This document shows, piece after piece, positions 36,880-45,163 of a stretch of 64,000 bases of DNA; positions within the stretch are counted from its first letter, which is position 1; each line of letters starts with the position of its first letter. The notes under the pieces are model-generated. The model saw only the letters and a program-made list of their open reading frames with translations. It did no database searches and was not told the origin of the DNA. The translations under genes were made by a program, and so were the position numbers. This DNA comes from FEN-1191 sp964528845 (GTDB taxonomy: Bacteria > Pseudomonadota > Gammaproteobacteria > Steroidobacterales > Steroidobacteraceae), in assembly GCA_964528845.1 (NCBI GenBank), contig CAZGVE010000015.1:1-64000 (forward strand). Reading direction: 5' to 3'.

Positions 36880-37371
36880 ATGAGTGTGTACGACTATGCG
36901 GCGCAGAGCATCGATGGCGAGCAGCGCCCGCTCTCGAACTACCGCGGCCAGGCATTGCTGATCGTGAACGTGGCCAGCCGTTGCGGCTTCACGCCGCAAT
37001 ACACCGGGCTCGAGGCGCTGTACCGCAAGTACCGCGATCGCGGCTTCTGCGTGCTCGCCTTCCCCTGCGACCAGTTCGGGCATCAGGAGCCGGGCGATGA
37101 GGCGCAGATCCGCGATTTCTGCACCCTGACCTACGGCGTGAGCTTCCCGCTGTTCGCGAAGATCAAGGTCAACGGCGCCGATGCCCACCCGCTGTATCGC
37201 TTTCTGAAGCAGGCGCGACCAGGCCTGCTGGGCTCGGAAGGCATCAAGTGGAACTTCACGAAGTTCCTGATCGACCGCGATGGTGAGCCGCTGCAGCGCT
37301 ACGCACCGGCCGACAAGCCCGAGAGCCTCGAACGGGACATCGAGGCGGCGCTCGGTCCCGCAGCCGCCTGA
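36880..37371 (+). CDS. Glutathione peroxidase family protein
   Basis: 163-residue thiol peroxidase of the GPx/BsaA family. Catalytic Cys35 in NVASRCGFTPQY, the FPCDQFGHQEPG segment with the conserved Gln, and WNFTKFLIDRDG with the conserved Trp. It carries cysteine where animal enzymes have selenocysteine. No signal peptide, so cytoplasmic. Probably thioredoxin-linked, as in most bacterial members (family knowledge). Converges on a LysR gene with 26 bases between stops. Confidence 0.93.
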   Translation: MSVYDYAAQSIDGEQRPLSNYRGQALLIVNVASRCGFTPQYTGLEALYRKYRDRGFCVLAFPCDQFGHQEPGDEAQIRDFCTLTYGVSFPLFAKIKVNGADAHPLYRFLKQARPGLLGSEGIKWNFTKFLIDRDGEPLQRYAPADKPESLERDIEAALGPAAA

Positions 37372-37397
37372 CAGGCGTCTGCAGCGGGCGGCGAACC

Positions 37398-38309
37398 TCA
37401 GGTCCCGTGCTGCGGCGCCGGGCGCGGTTCGGCGACCTGCTGGGGCAGGCTCGCCGCCAGGAAGTCGAACACCCGGCGGATCCTGGCGCTGCCGCGTATC
37501 TCGCGGTGTACGGCGAGCCACATCGGTAGCGGCGCGATGGGCAGCTCCGGCAGCACACGCTGCACCCGCGGCTCGTAGGACCCGACGTAGCAGGCGTTGA
37601 AGCCGATACCCGCCCCCGCGCATACCGCATGCCAGGCAACCACATGGTCGTCCGTGCGCACCGCGAACTGGCGGCGCTCGACCACGACGCCCTGACTGGC
37701 GAAGCCGCGCAGCAGCGAGTCGTCAGTGTCGAAGCCAACCAGATCGTGTGCCAGCAGATCGGCGGGGAAGCGTGGCGCCCCGCGTCGGCGCAGGTATTCC
37801 CCGGCGGCATAGGCCCCGATCGGCACCGTTGCGACGCGGCGCGCGAGCAGCGAGGCCTGCCGTGGCTGCACCATGCGCACCGCAATGTCCGCCTCACGCC
37901 GCAACAGGTTGCTCAGGCCGTTCGTCGCCACGAGCTCGATCTGGATGCCGGGCTCGAGGATGCGCAGCCGCGCGATGAGTCCGGGCAGCAGGTAGTTCGC
38001 GGCGATCTGGCTCGCGGACAGCCGCACCGTGCCCTCGAGGCGCGAGCCCGCGCGCACCACCGCAGCGGCAATCGCCTCGGCGCCGCGTCCCATGCCCTGC
38101 GCGTGCTGCGCGATGGTGCGGGCCGCCGCGGTCGGCAGCAGGCTGCGGCCGGTACGCTCGAATAGCGCGACGCCGAGCTGCCGCTCGAGTGCGCTGACGT
38201 GGCGGCCGATCGTGGGCTGGCTGCTGCGCAGCGCCCGTGCCGCGCCCAGCAGGCTGCCGTGCTCCATGACGGCCAGGAATGAGCGCATCAGGCTCCAGTC
38301 GAAGCTCAT
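37398..38309 (-). CDS. LysR-family transcriptional regulator
   Basis: 303 residues. The winged helix reads MRSFLAVMEHGSLLGAARALR, then SSQPTIGRHVSALERQLG and ALFERTGR. The effector-binding domain starts near residue 92 (GTVRLSASQIAANYLLP). It is divergent from the NAD-dependent epimerase gene across 111 bases that contain two palindromes, the layout expected if it controls that gene and itself. Confidence 0.93.
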   Translation of the reverse strand: MSFDWSLMRSFLAVMEHGSLLGAARALRSSQPTIGRHVSALERQLGVALFERTGRSLLPTAAARTIAQHAQGMGRGAEAIAAAVVRAGSRLEGTVRLSASQIAANYLLPGLIARLRILEPGIQIELVATNGLSNLLRREADIAVRMVQPRQASLLARRVATVPIGAYAAGEYLRRRGAPRFPADLLAHDLVGFDTDDSLLRGFASQGVVVERRQFAVRTDDHVVAWHAVCAGAGIGFNACYVGSYEPRVQRVLPELPIAPLPMWLAVHREIRGSARIRRVFDFLAASLPQQVAEPRPAPQHGT

Positions 38310-38316
38310 GCCGTTT

Positions 38317-38361
38317 TATACATTTCTGCATAGCAGACAATCAAGTTCATGCAATTCTGAA
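38317..38361. promoter_or_regulatory. Two LysR-type palindromes in the divergent intergenic region
   Basis: TATACA-TTTC-TGCATA at 38317-38332 and TTCA-N8-TGAA at 38346-38361. Their centres are 29 bases apart, close to three helical turns, as in LysR recognition and activation sites. They lie between the LysR start (38309) and the epimerase start (38421). The link to this LysR protein is inference. Confidence 0.4.
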
Positions 38362-38420
38362 TTTCCCGAGGGTGCGCGACACTACCTCGCACCTCACCCC
38401 TGCACGATACGGAGCCAGCT

Positions 38421-39431
38421 ATGTCACCCCAGGTACTGGTCCTTGGAGCAAACGGGCGCTGCGGACGCGCGATCGCACTGGCCTTTGCGGCCGCCGGATG
38501 GCGCGTGCACGCGCAGCTGCGGCGCCCCTGGACGGGTCCGGCGCCGCCGAACCTCGAGCCATTGCTGCTGCCGATCGATGCGCACGACCCGATCGCCGCG
38601 GCTGCCCGCGGGTCGCGCATCGTCGTGCACGCCCTCAATCCCGTGTACACGCGCTGGGAGCGCGAAGTGCTGCCCCTCGGCGATGCGGCGATCGGGCTCG
38701 CCCGCTCGCTCGGCGCGAGCCTGATGCTGCCGGGAAACGTCTACAACTACGGCGATCCGATCCCGGCAGTGCTGACGGAGTCCACGCCGTTCGCGCCCAA
38801 CCATCCCAAGGCGCGGCTGCGCATCGCGCTCGAGGGCAGGCTCGAGGCCGCCACCGATGTGCGCAGCATCGTGCTGCGCGCCGGGGACTTCTTCGGCGCC
38901 GGGCGCGGGACCTGGCTCGATGCGCTGATGCTCAAACCCTTAAGACGCGGCCGCATCCTGTACCCGGGACCGGTGGAACTGGTGCACGCGTGGGCCTATC
39001 TGCCGGACCTGGCGCAATGCTGCGTGCGACTGGCCGAGCGCGCCGATACGTTGCCGGCGCACACCGCGCTGCACTTTCCGGGACACGCCGTGACGGGCGA
39101 GCGGTTCGTGGCGGCGTTATCGGCGGCTGCGCTGGATCTCGGGCTGATCAGCGCTCCGGCGCGTATTGGCGGCGTGCCCTGGAGATTGTTCCGGGCGGCC
39201 GGAATCGCGATGCCGCTGCTGCGCGAGCTGACCCGCATGAGCTATCTGTGGCGCCAGCCTCATGCGCTGCAGAGCGAGCGGCTCGCCACCGTGCTCGGCG
39301 AGCACGCCGGCACGCCGTTGCCGCAGGCATTGCATGCGACGCTGGCGGGGCTCTACCCCGCCGGCTCGGTTCAGCGGCAGCATGCAATCCACGGGGACAG
39401 CGCATTGACCAGCAGGTCGAGGTGCTCGTAG
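38421..39431 (+). CDS. NAD-dependent epimerase/dehydratase-like protein
   Basis: 336-residue atypical short-chain dehydrogenase. Rossmann motif VLVLGANGRCGRAIA at the N-terminus; LPGNVYNYGD occupies the place of the catalytic Tyr region, and RAGDFFGAGRGTW follows. ATG 38421 has GGAG upstream. Divergent from a LysR regulator. The last 20 residues run into the next gene on the opposite strand, an overlap of 61 bases, and look like read-through sequence. Substrate unknown. Confidence 0.87.
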   Translation: MSPQVLVLGANGRCGRAIALAFAAAGWRVHAQLRRPWTGPAPPNLEPLLLPIDAHDPIAAAARGSRIVVHALNPVYTRWEREVLPLGDAAIGLARSLGASLMLPGNVYNYGDPIPAVLTESTPFAPNHPKARLRIALEGRLEAATDVRSIVLRAGDFFGAGRGTWLDALMLKPLRRGRILYPGPVELVHAWAYLPDLAQCCVRLAERADTLPAHTALHFPGHAVTGERFVAALSAAALDLGLISAPARIGGVPWRLFRAAGIAMPLLRELTRMSYLWRQPHALQSERLATVLGEHAGTPLPQALHATLAGLYPAGSVQRQHAIHGDSALTSRSRCS

Positions 39432-40252
39432 AGCGCGCTCACGTGGCCGCCGCGGCCATCATCGTAAGGCGGCGTCAGGGTGAGCAGGCGCTTGGGCTGA
39501 TTCGCGGCCGCATAGAGTGCCAGCGCATGATGGTAGGGAATCAGCCGATCACCGAGGCTGTGCGCAATCACCACCGGAGTGCGAACCATGCCGATGCGCG
39601 TTCGCGAGTCGAAGCGCACTCCGACCAGTGCGCGCACCGGCAGGTAGGGATAGGTGTCAGCGGCGGCATCGGGTATGGAAGTGAAGGCGCCGAACAGCAC
39701 CAGTGCCGCGGCGGCATGGCCGCTCGCGAGCTGCACTGCCGGCCCCGAGCCCAGTGAATGGCCCCAGATGATCACCCGATCCGGGGCCACGCCGCGGCGC
39801 ATGAGTTCCTGCCACGCCGCTTCGGCGTCCGCGTCGATCGAGGCTTCCGAGGCAGTGCCAGCGCTCAGGCCGAACCCGCGATAATCGATCGCGAGCACGT
39901 GCAGCCCAAGGGCGCGCAGCGCCTCGACATGGTGCAACTGCTCGCCGGAGAACGCCGAAACCGCATTGCCGTGCAGATGCAACACCCAGTAGCCGTGGTC
40001 CGTCGCAGGATCCGGGCGCAGCAGCAGGGCTGCGAGCCGCTCGCCGTTGGCCAGCGGGATCGCGATGCGCTCGGCGCCGGCGGGCAGGGTTGCACTCAAG
40101 TGCCGGTGGCTGGCGGCGGTTGCGAACACCAGGTCCGCCTCGTGCAGCTTCAGCCAGCCGAGCACCGCGCCGAACCCGCAGCCGGCGAGCACGAGCGCCA
40201 CGGCGCTCCAGCGGACGGCGCGGCGAGCACGCAGCGGGGGTTCGTGAGGCAT
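39371..40252 (-). CDS. Membrane-anchored alpha/beta hydrolase (Bem46-like)
   Basis: 293 residues. An N-terminal membrane anchor (SAVALVLAGCGFGAVLGWL) precedes an alpha/beta hydrolase domain. Oxyanion region LHLHGNAVSAF, nucleophile in WGHSLGSGPAVQ, acid in AHSLGDRLIPYHHA and His in GGHVSALYEHL. ATG 40252 is preferred to a longer reading. No substrate can be named. Its 3' end overlaps the epimerase gene tail to tail. Confidence 0.87.
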   Translation of the reverse strand: MPHEPPLRARRAVRWSAVALVLAGCGFGAVLGWLKLHEADLVFATAASHRHLSATLPAGAERIAIPLANGERLAALLLRPDPATDHGYWVLHLHGNAVSAFSGEQLHHVEALRALGLHVLAIDYRGFGLSAGTASEASIDADAEAAWQELMRRGVAPDRVIIWGHSLGSGPAVQLASGHAAAALVLFGAFTSIPDAAADTYPYLPVRALVGVRFDSRTRIGMVRTPVVIAHSLGDRLIPYHHALALYAAANQPKRLLTLTPPYDDGRGGHVSALYEHLDLLVNALSPWIACCR

Positions 40253-40317
40253 GGAAGGCAATGCTATCCTGAACTCCCGGCCCGCCAGGGCTGATCGCCA
40301 CAGCACACGAGCGCACG

Positions 40318-40923
40318 ATGGAGCAACTGATCCAGGGTTATCACCAGTTTCGCGCCAACCAATGGCCGGAGCGCCGGGCCATGTTCGAGCGCCTGGCCAC
40401 GCGCGGCCAGGCGCCCCTGACCATGGTCATTGCCTGCTCGGACAGCCGCGTCGATCCGACGATGATCTTCAACGCGCAGCCGGGCGAGCTGTTCGTGCTG
40501 CGCAATGTCGCGAACCTGGTGCCGCCCTATCAGCCGGATTCCGCATTCCACTCCACCAGCGCCGCGCTGGAATTCGCAGTCCGCGTACTGAAGGTGCGAA
40601 ACCTGATCGTGATGGGCCATGCGATGTGCGGTGGCATCCAGGTGCTGCTCAACGAGACCGCGGCGCCGGCCGGTGACTTCCTGGTCCCGTGGATGCGCAT
40701 TGCCGAGCCGGCACGGCGCCGGGTGCTGCAGCGCGCTCCTCAGGATCCGCAGGCCGAGTGCGAGCGCGAGTCAGTGAAGCTCTCGCTCGAGAACCTGCGC
40801 AGCTTTCCGTGGATCGCCGAGCGGGCCGATTCCGGCGACCTGCAGCTCGGCGGCGCCATCTTCGATATCCGCTCGGGGCTGCTGCAGACGCTGCGGCCGG
40901 ACGGTCACTTCATACCGGTCTGA
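40318..40923 (+). CDS. Beta-class carbonic anhydrase
   Basis: Interconverts CO2 and bicarbonate. 201 residues, with zinc ligands Cys40 (ACSDSRV), His101 and Cys104 (MGHAMCGGIQ) and the Asp42-Arg44 dyad. FVLRNVANLVPP is the usual active-site strand. Length and C-terminus (GLLQTLRPDG) match the Can-type enzymes of proteobacteria. Stands alone between genes of unrelated function. Confidence 0.95.
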   Translation: MEQLIQGYHQFRANQWPERRAMFERLATRGQAPLTMVIACSDSRVDPTMIFNAQPGELFVLRNVANLVPPYQPDSAFHSTSAALEFAVRVLKVRNLIVMGHAMCGGIQVLLNETAAPAGDFLVPWMRIAEPARRRVLQRAPQDPQAECERESVKLSLENLRSFPWIAERADSGDLQLGGAIFDIRSGLLQTLRPDGHFIPV

Positions 40924-41013
40924 AGGGGGCGTATCGTTCCGGGCGCAGCGGCGCGACTATGCGATACTCCCTGACGACGGAGTGCTCGGCATCGCCACAA
41001 CAAGGAACGCATC

Positions 41014-41403
41014 ATGGCCTGGGTCGAACTGATCACCCTGCTGGCAGCGCTGCAGGCGCTGTTCTTCGGCGTGCTCGTCGGGCGTGCGCGCGGCCTCTAT
41101 GGCGTGCCGGCTCCGGCGACGAGCGGCAATGAGCTGTTCGAACGCTACTACCGCGTCCAGTGCAACACGAATGAAACCCTGCTGATATTCCTGCCGTCGC
41201 TGTGGGTTGCCGCGCATTACTGGATCCCTGGGTGGGCCGCCATCCTGGGTGCGATCTATCTGGTCGGTCGGATGCTCTACCTGCGCGGCTACGTGCGCGA
41301 CCCGAAGCAGCGTGGCGCCGGCTATGCCTTGAGCATGCTGCCGACGATGGCGCTGCTGCTGATCGGATTGTTCGGCGTGGTGCGCGCATTGCTGCGGGGC
41401 TGA
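41014..41403 (+). CDS. MAPEG-family membrane protein
   Basis: 129 residues with four predicted membrane helices. MAPEG hallmarks are ARGLYGVPAPATSGNELFERYYRVQCNTNE-like in pattern: a conserved Arg, NELFERYYRVQ and Asn-Glu at the end of helix 1-2, and RMLYLRGYVRDPKQRG in the central loop. Eukaryotic relatives are glutathione-dependent; the bacterial role is usually unknown. AAGGAA precedes ATG 41014. Confidence 0.9.
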   Translation: MAWVELITLLAALQALFFGVLVGRARGLYGVPAPATSGNELFERYYRVQCNTNETLLIFLPSLWVAAHYWIPGWAAILGAIYLVGRMLYLRGYVRDPKQRGAGYALSMLPTMALLLIGLFGVVRALLRG

Positions 41404-41481
41404 TCCGGGCGCGTCCATTGCCGCGCTACGGCTCACGCGTCACAATCCGGCGCGTCACAGATTTCAGGGGAGCATACCAAT

Positions 41482-42000
41482 ATGTCCAGCAACCTCTCTC
41501 ACACGTTCCTGCTCGCGGCGCTGTGTGCCGCGGCCGCTGGCTGCGCCAGCGTCGGCGGCAACGCCCAGCTTGCCAGCACTCCAGCCGCCCCGGACGCCAG
41601 CGCTGCCGCCCCGGCCAAGGTCTGGCCCGGCATGAATGCCTCCGGTGAAGTCATCGATGCCTCGAAGGTCGAAGCCGGGCACGGCCAGCAGGTCAAGGGC
41701 ATCAATGACTATTCTGGCGAGATCACCGGCAAGCCGGCGCCTGGCAGCAAGTTCACGCAGCTGCAGATCGGCATGGGAATGCGGCAGGTGCAGGACCTCG
41801 TCGGTCCTCCGACGGACCAGGGTGCCTACGTCACCGGCAAGGCATTCATCCCGTTCTACTTCGGCAGCGACCGCACGCGCTTCGAGCTGATCTACAAGGG
41901 CCAGGGGCGGCTGATCTTCGCCGGGGGCGGAGTGGGGGACTTTTCCTCCGGCAACCTGATCTGGATCATCCACAGCGCCACCGAGCCTGGTTATCGCTAG
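41482..42000 (+). CDS. Outer-membrane lipoprotein with BamE/SmpA-like domain
   Basis: 172 residues. Lipobox at AAAAGC, acylated Cys21. A low-complexity Ala/Pro linker to about 50 is followed by a domain with the BamE-like pattern: FTQLQIGMGMRQVQDLVGPPT, then FIPFYFGSDRTRFELIYKG and GRLIFAGG. In BamE the KGM.xxVxxLLGxP motif plays this part. It is not adjacent to bam genes, so it is better called BamE-like than BamE. AGGGGAG lies upstream of the start. Confidence 0.78.
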   Translation: MSSNLSHTFLLAALCAAAAGCASVGGNAQLASTPAAPDASAAAPAKVWPGMNASGEVIDASKVEAGHGQQVKGINDYSGEITGKPAPGSKFTQLQIGMGMRQVQDLVGPPTDQGAYVTGKAFIPFYFGSDRTRFELIYKGQGRLIFAGGGVGDFSSGNLIWIIHSATEPGYR

Positions 42001-42045
42001 CCACTCCTTCAGCGATCCGCCGTGGCACCGGTCCACGGCGGTCTG

Positions 42046-42627
42046 ATGGACAAGATCCATATCAGCGCCGAGTCGCTGTTGCGCGACTCGATGGAGCTGG
42101 CGATGCGCGTGGTGCGCAGCGGCTACCGACCTACCTTCCTGGTCGCCATGTGGCGCGGTGGCGCGCCGATCGGCATCGCGGTGCAGGAGGTGTTCGAATA
42201 CCACGCCATCAGCGCCGACCATATCTCGATACGGACGTCCTCCTACACCGGCATCGACAATGCGGCCAGGACCGTGCGCGTCCATGCGATCGACTACCTG
42301 GTCTCGCAGCTCAGCGCCGAGGATGCGCTGCTGCTGGTGGACGATGTGTTCGACTCTGGTCGCAGCATCGAGGCCGTGCTCGCCGAACTCGCGCGTCGTT
42401 GCCGGCGCAATCTGCCGGAGCGCATCCGGATCGCCACCGTCTACTACAAGCCCTCGCGCAACCGCAGCGCGCTGGTCCCGGACTACTACGTGCGCGCGCT
42501 CGATGAGTGGCTGGTGTTCCCGCACGAACTGGTCGGCCTCACCCGGGAGGAGATCCTGGCGCACAAGCCGGTCGGGGAAGATTTCTTCGACACCGCAGCC
42601 GCGCTCGCGGCACGGTCCAGCGGATGA
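42046..42627 (+). CDS. Phosphoribosyltransferase (hypoxanthine/xanthine type)
   Basis: 193 residues from ATG 42046. The PRPP-binding loop is ALLLVDDVFDSGRSIEAV, with the upstream FLVAMWRGGAPIGIAVQEV and YYKPSRNRSALVPDYYV typical of archaeal-type or Gpt-like phosphoribosyltransferases. Likely purine salvage in the cytoplasm; the base specificity is not readable. GTG 42022 is an alternative start. Overlaps the following esterase gene by four bases. Confidence 0.87.
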   Translation: MDKIHISAESLLRDSMELAMRVVRSGYRPTFLVAMWRGGAPIGIAVQEVFEYHAISADHISIRTSSYTGIDNAARTVRVHAIDYLVSQLSAEDALLLVDDVFDSGRSIEAVLAELARRCRRNLPERIRIATVYYKPSRNRSALVPDYYVRALDEWLVFPHELVGLTREEILAHKPVGEDFFDTAAALAARSSG

Positions 42628-43307
42628 ACTACCGCCTCAGCGAGACTGCGGACGCGGTGACGCTGGCACCGGAGGGCGGGCCAGCCAGCGCCAGCGTGGT
42701 CTGGCTGCATGGCCTGGGTGCCGACGGACACGACTTTGCGCCGATCGTGCCGCAGCTTCATCTACCGGATACGCTCGCGCTGCGTTTCGTATTTCCGCAC
42801 GCACCGCGACGCGCGGTCACGATCAACCAGGGTCTGCCGATGCGGGCCTGGTACGACATCCGGACTCGCGGCACGGGTCTGGTCGAGGACGCGGCGGGCA
42901 TCGATGAATCCACCGCGCTGGTGCAGGGGTTCCTGCAGCGCGAAGTCGGCCTTGGAATCGCGCCGCGGCGACTGGTGCTGGCCGGGTTCTCGCAGGGTGG
43001 CGCCATCGCCCTGCATGCCGGGCTGCGCGCGCAGGCGCCGCTCGGCGGCATCATGGGCCTCTCGACCTACCTGCCGCAGCGCGAGCAGCTGGATGCCGCG
43101 ACAGTCGCGGCTAATGAGCGCACACCCGTGCTGCTCTGCCACGGACGCCAGGACACGGTGCTGCCGTTCCCGCTTGGCGAACTCGCACGCGATACGCTGC
43201 GCGGCCTCGGCTACACGGTGCAGTGGCAGGCCTATCCGATGGGGCACGAGGTCTGTGCAGCGGAAATCGACGACATCTCCGGCTGGCTGGCGCGAGTGCT
43301 CGGCTGA
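42624..43307 (+). CDS. Carboxylesterase/phospholipase-type alpha/beta hydrolase
   Basis: 227 residues, close to the EstA/acyl-protein-thioesterase family length. Oxyanion region WLHGLGADGHDFAPI, nucleophile Ser in LAGFSQGGAIAL, Asp in CHGRQDTVLPF and His in MGHEVCAAE. No signal peptide. Translationally coupled to the phosphoribosyltransferase (ATGA), though no functional link is evident. Confidence 0.93.
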   Translation: MNYRLSETADAVTLAPEGGPASASVVWLHGLGADGHDFAPIVPQLHLPDTLALRFVFPHAPRRAVTINQGLPMRAWYDIRTRGTGLVEDAAGIDESTALVQGFLQREVGLGIAPRRLVLAGFSQGGAIALHAGLRAQAPLGGIMGLSTYLPQREQLDAATVAANERTPVLLCHGRQDTVLPFPLGELARDTLRGLGYTVQWQAYPMGHEVCAAEIDDISGWLARVLG

Positions 43308-43325
43308 CTGGTAAGCTCATCGTTC

Positions 43326-44296
43326 ATGCACCGGCCCGGCGATGAAACCGTGATGGTCGCGGGGGGCTCGGGGTTCCTCGGCTCGCACCTGTGTGACCAC
43401 CTGATCGCATCCGGCCGCGACGTGNNNNNNNNNNNNNNNNNNNNNNNNNNNNNNNNNNNNNNNNNNNNNNNNNNNNNNNNNNNNNNNNNNNNNNNNNNNN
43501 NNNNNNNNNNNNNNNNNNNNNNNNCGACGTGACTTTCCCGCTGTTCGTCGAGGTCGGGCAAATCTACAACCTCGCCTGCCCCGCCTCGCCGATTCATTAC
43601 CAGCGCGATCCGGTACAGACCACGAAGACCAGCGTCCATGGCGCCATCAACCTGCTCGGCCTCGCCAAGCGGCTCAAGGCGCGCATCCTGCAGGCCTCGA
43701 CCAGCGAGGTCTACGGCGATCCCGAAGTGCATCCGCAACCGGAATCCTACTGGGGCAGCGTGAACCCGATCGGGATCCGCTCGTGCTATGACGAAGGCAA
43801 GCGCTGCGCAGAAACGCTGTTCTTCGACTACTACCGGCAGCACCAGGTCGACATCAAGGTCGTGCGCATCTTCAATACCTATGGTCCGCGCATGCGGCCC
43901 GATGACGGGCGCGTGGTGTCGAACTTCATCGTCCAGGCGTTGCGCAACGAGGACATCACCGTGTTCGGCGATGGCCAGCAGACGCGTTCATTCTGCTACG
44001 TCGATGACCTGGTGCGAGGCCTGGTCGGGATGATGGGCACCGACAAGGGCTTCACCGGCCCACTGAACATGGGCAATCCGAATGAATTCACGATCCTCGA
44101 ACTCGCCGAGACCGTGCTGCGCCTGACTGGCAGTCGCTCGCGTATCGTCAACCGCGCGCTGCCGGAGGACGACCCGAAGCAGCGGCAACCCGACATCACA
44201 CTGGCGCGATCGGCGCTCGGCTGGGAGCCGGTCACTCCGCTGACGGAAGGATTGAAACCGACGATCGACTACTTCAGGGCGCTGCTGAACGCCTGA
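43326..44296 (+). CDS. UDP-glucuronate decarboxylase, interrupted by a 100-N gap
   Basis: Converts UDP-glucuronate to UDP-xylose with bound NAD. The N-terminus has VAGGSGFLGSHLCDHLI. After the gap come DVTFPLFVEVGQIYNLACPASP, the catalytic SCYDEGKRCAETLFFDYYR (Tyr-x3-Lys) and VRIFNTYGPRM. About 28 codons are missing between GRDV and DVTFPL by family comparison. The frame differs across the N run because 100 is a placeholder. Its substrate is the product of Ugd at the left end. The 3' end overlaps the following minus-strand gene by 23 bases. Confidence 0.92.
43425..43524. other. 100-N scaffold gap inside the UDP-glucuronate decarboxylase gene
   Basis: Exactly 100 N, bounded by the same 7 bases CGACGTG on both sides, in the same codon phase (Asp-Val both times). 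The true missing length should leave remainder 2 when divided by three and be near 83 bases if the protein is of normal length. Confidence 0.9.
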
Positions 44297-45053
44297 TGGG
44301 CGCCGCCGTGCGCCAGAGCATCAGGCCGCCAATCCCGGACAGGAGCAGCCATGCTGCCGCCGGCAACGGCACCGGTGTGAACGTGACCAGGTGCTGCGAG
44401 ACCTGCATCCCGCTCGACCACGTGGGGTCCTGCAGGAAGGTCAACTGCTCGGTGATCGCTCCGCCGAGGTTGCCGAGATACTGCGCGACCAGCGTATTGA
44501 CGGCCGACGCATCGGCACCATTTGCGCTCGCGCTGAAGCCGCTGCCGAACGTCAGGTCCCACACGGCAATCTGGAACGCGGCCGAGGCGTCCGTGCTGTT
44601 CACCGACCCCAGCCAGTTGGACGCCAGATGTTCGAGATTGCTGACGATCGTGGCGCCGTTCGCGCCGGTATAGACGCCGGAAAAGTAGTTGATCGTGCCG
44701 GGACTGCTGTCCGACATCAGATCGTAGGTTGCAGTGCCGCCGCTGCCGATCAGGAAGTGCGCGACGTCGACGCAATAGGTCTGCAGCGCGCTGCCGGGCC
44801 CGGGCGATGGGGTCAGCAGGTCGGCGCCAGCTCCGACGACGGAAGCCACCGGCGTCGAACCTCCGGCCACAGAATTGCCCGGGGTGGTGTTGCTGATCGC
44901 GACCTGATCGTAGCCGGCAGCACCGTAGTCACCGACCTGCGGGTAGTAGCCGCCACTGTAGACGTACATCTGTCCCGCCTGCGCCTCGGCGGCGGCGATC
45001 AGCAGCCCCAAGGCCGCGGCGGCGCCAGTGACGAATTTCCGAGGGTCGCGCAC
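44274..45053 (-). CDS. Exported protein with VPLPA-CTERM sorting signal
   Basis: 259 residues from GTG 45053, which has GGAGG seven bases upstream. N-terminal signal (KFVTGAAAALGLLIAAAEAQA), a Gly/Ser/Thr-rich extracellular body with one YCVD cysteine, and a C-terminal tripartite end: VPLPAAAWLLLSGIGGL, then Arg-rich RRSAAP. This is the variant PEP-CTERM signal processed by an exosortase, which is not in the window. GTG 45089 would add 12 residues. Function of the body is unknown. Confidence 0.83.
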   Translation of the reverse strand: MRDPRKFVTGAAAALGLLIAAAEAQAGQMYVYSGGYYPQVGDYGAAGYDQVAISNTTPGNSVAGGSTPVASVVGAGADLLTPSPGPGSALQTYCVDVAHFLIGSGGTATYDLMSDSSPGTINYFSGVYTGANGATIVSNLEHLASNWLGSVNSTDASAAFQIAVWDLTFGSGFSASANGADASAVNTLVAQYLGNLGGAITEQLTFLQDPTWSSGMQVSQHLVTFTPVPLPAAAWLLLSGIGGLMLWRTAAPIRRSAAP

Positions 45054-45163
45054 GAAGTACCTCCACCCGCAGCCACGAAGGGGCGGCACTCGATTATCTC
45101 TGACCTGATGACCCGGCGTGTGACCGAAATGTGAATTTTCTTATGCAGAATCGTGCCATACGC

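Noticed and set aside
41482..42000. True BamE
   Set aside because: Only the BamE-like fold pattern is seen; the KGM motif is altered, a long linker is present and no bam or recN neighbour supports it.
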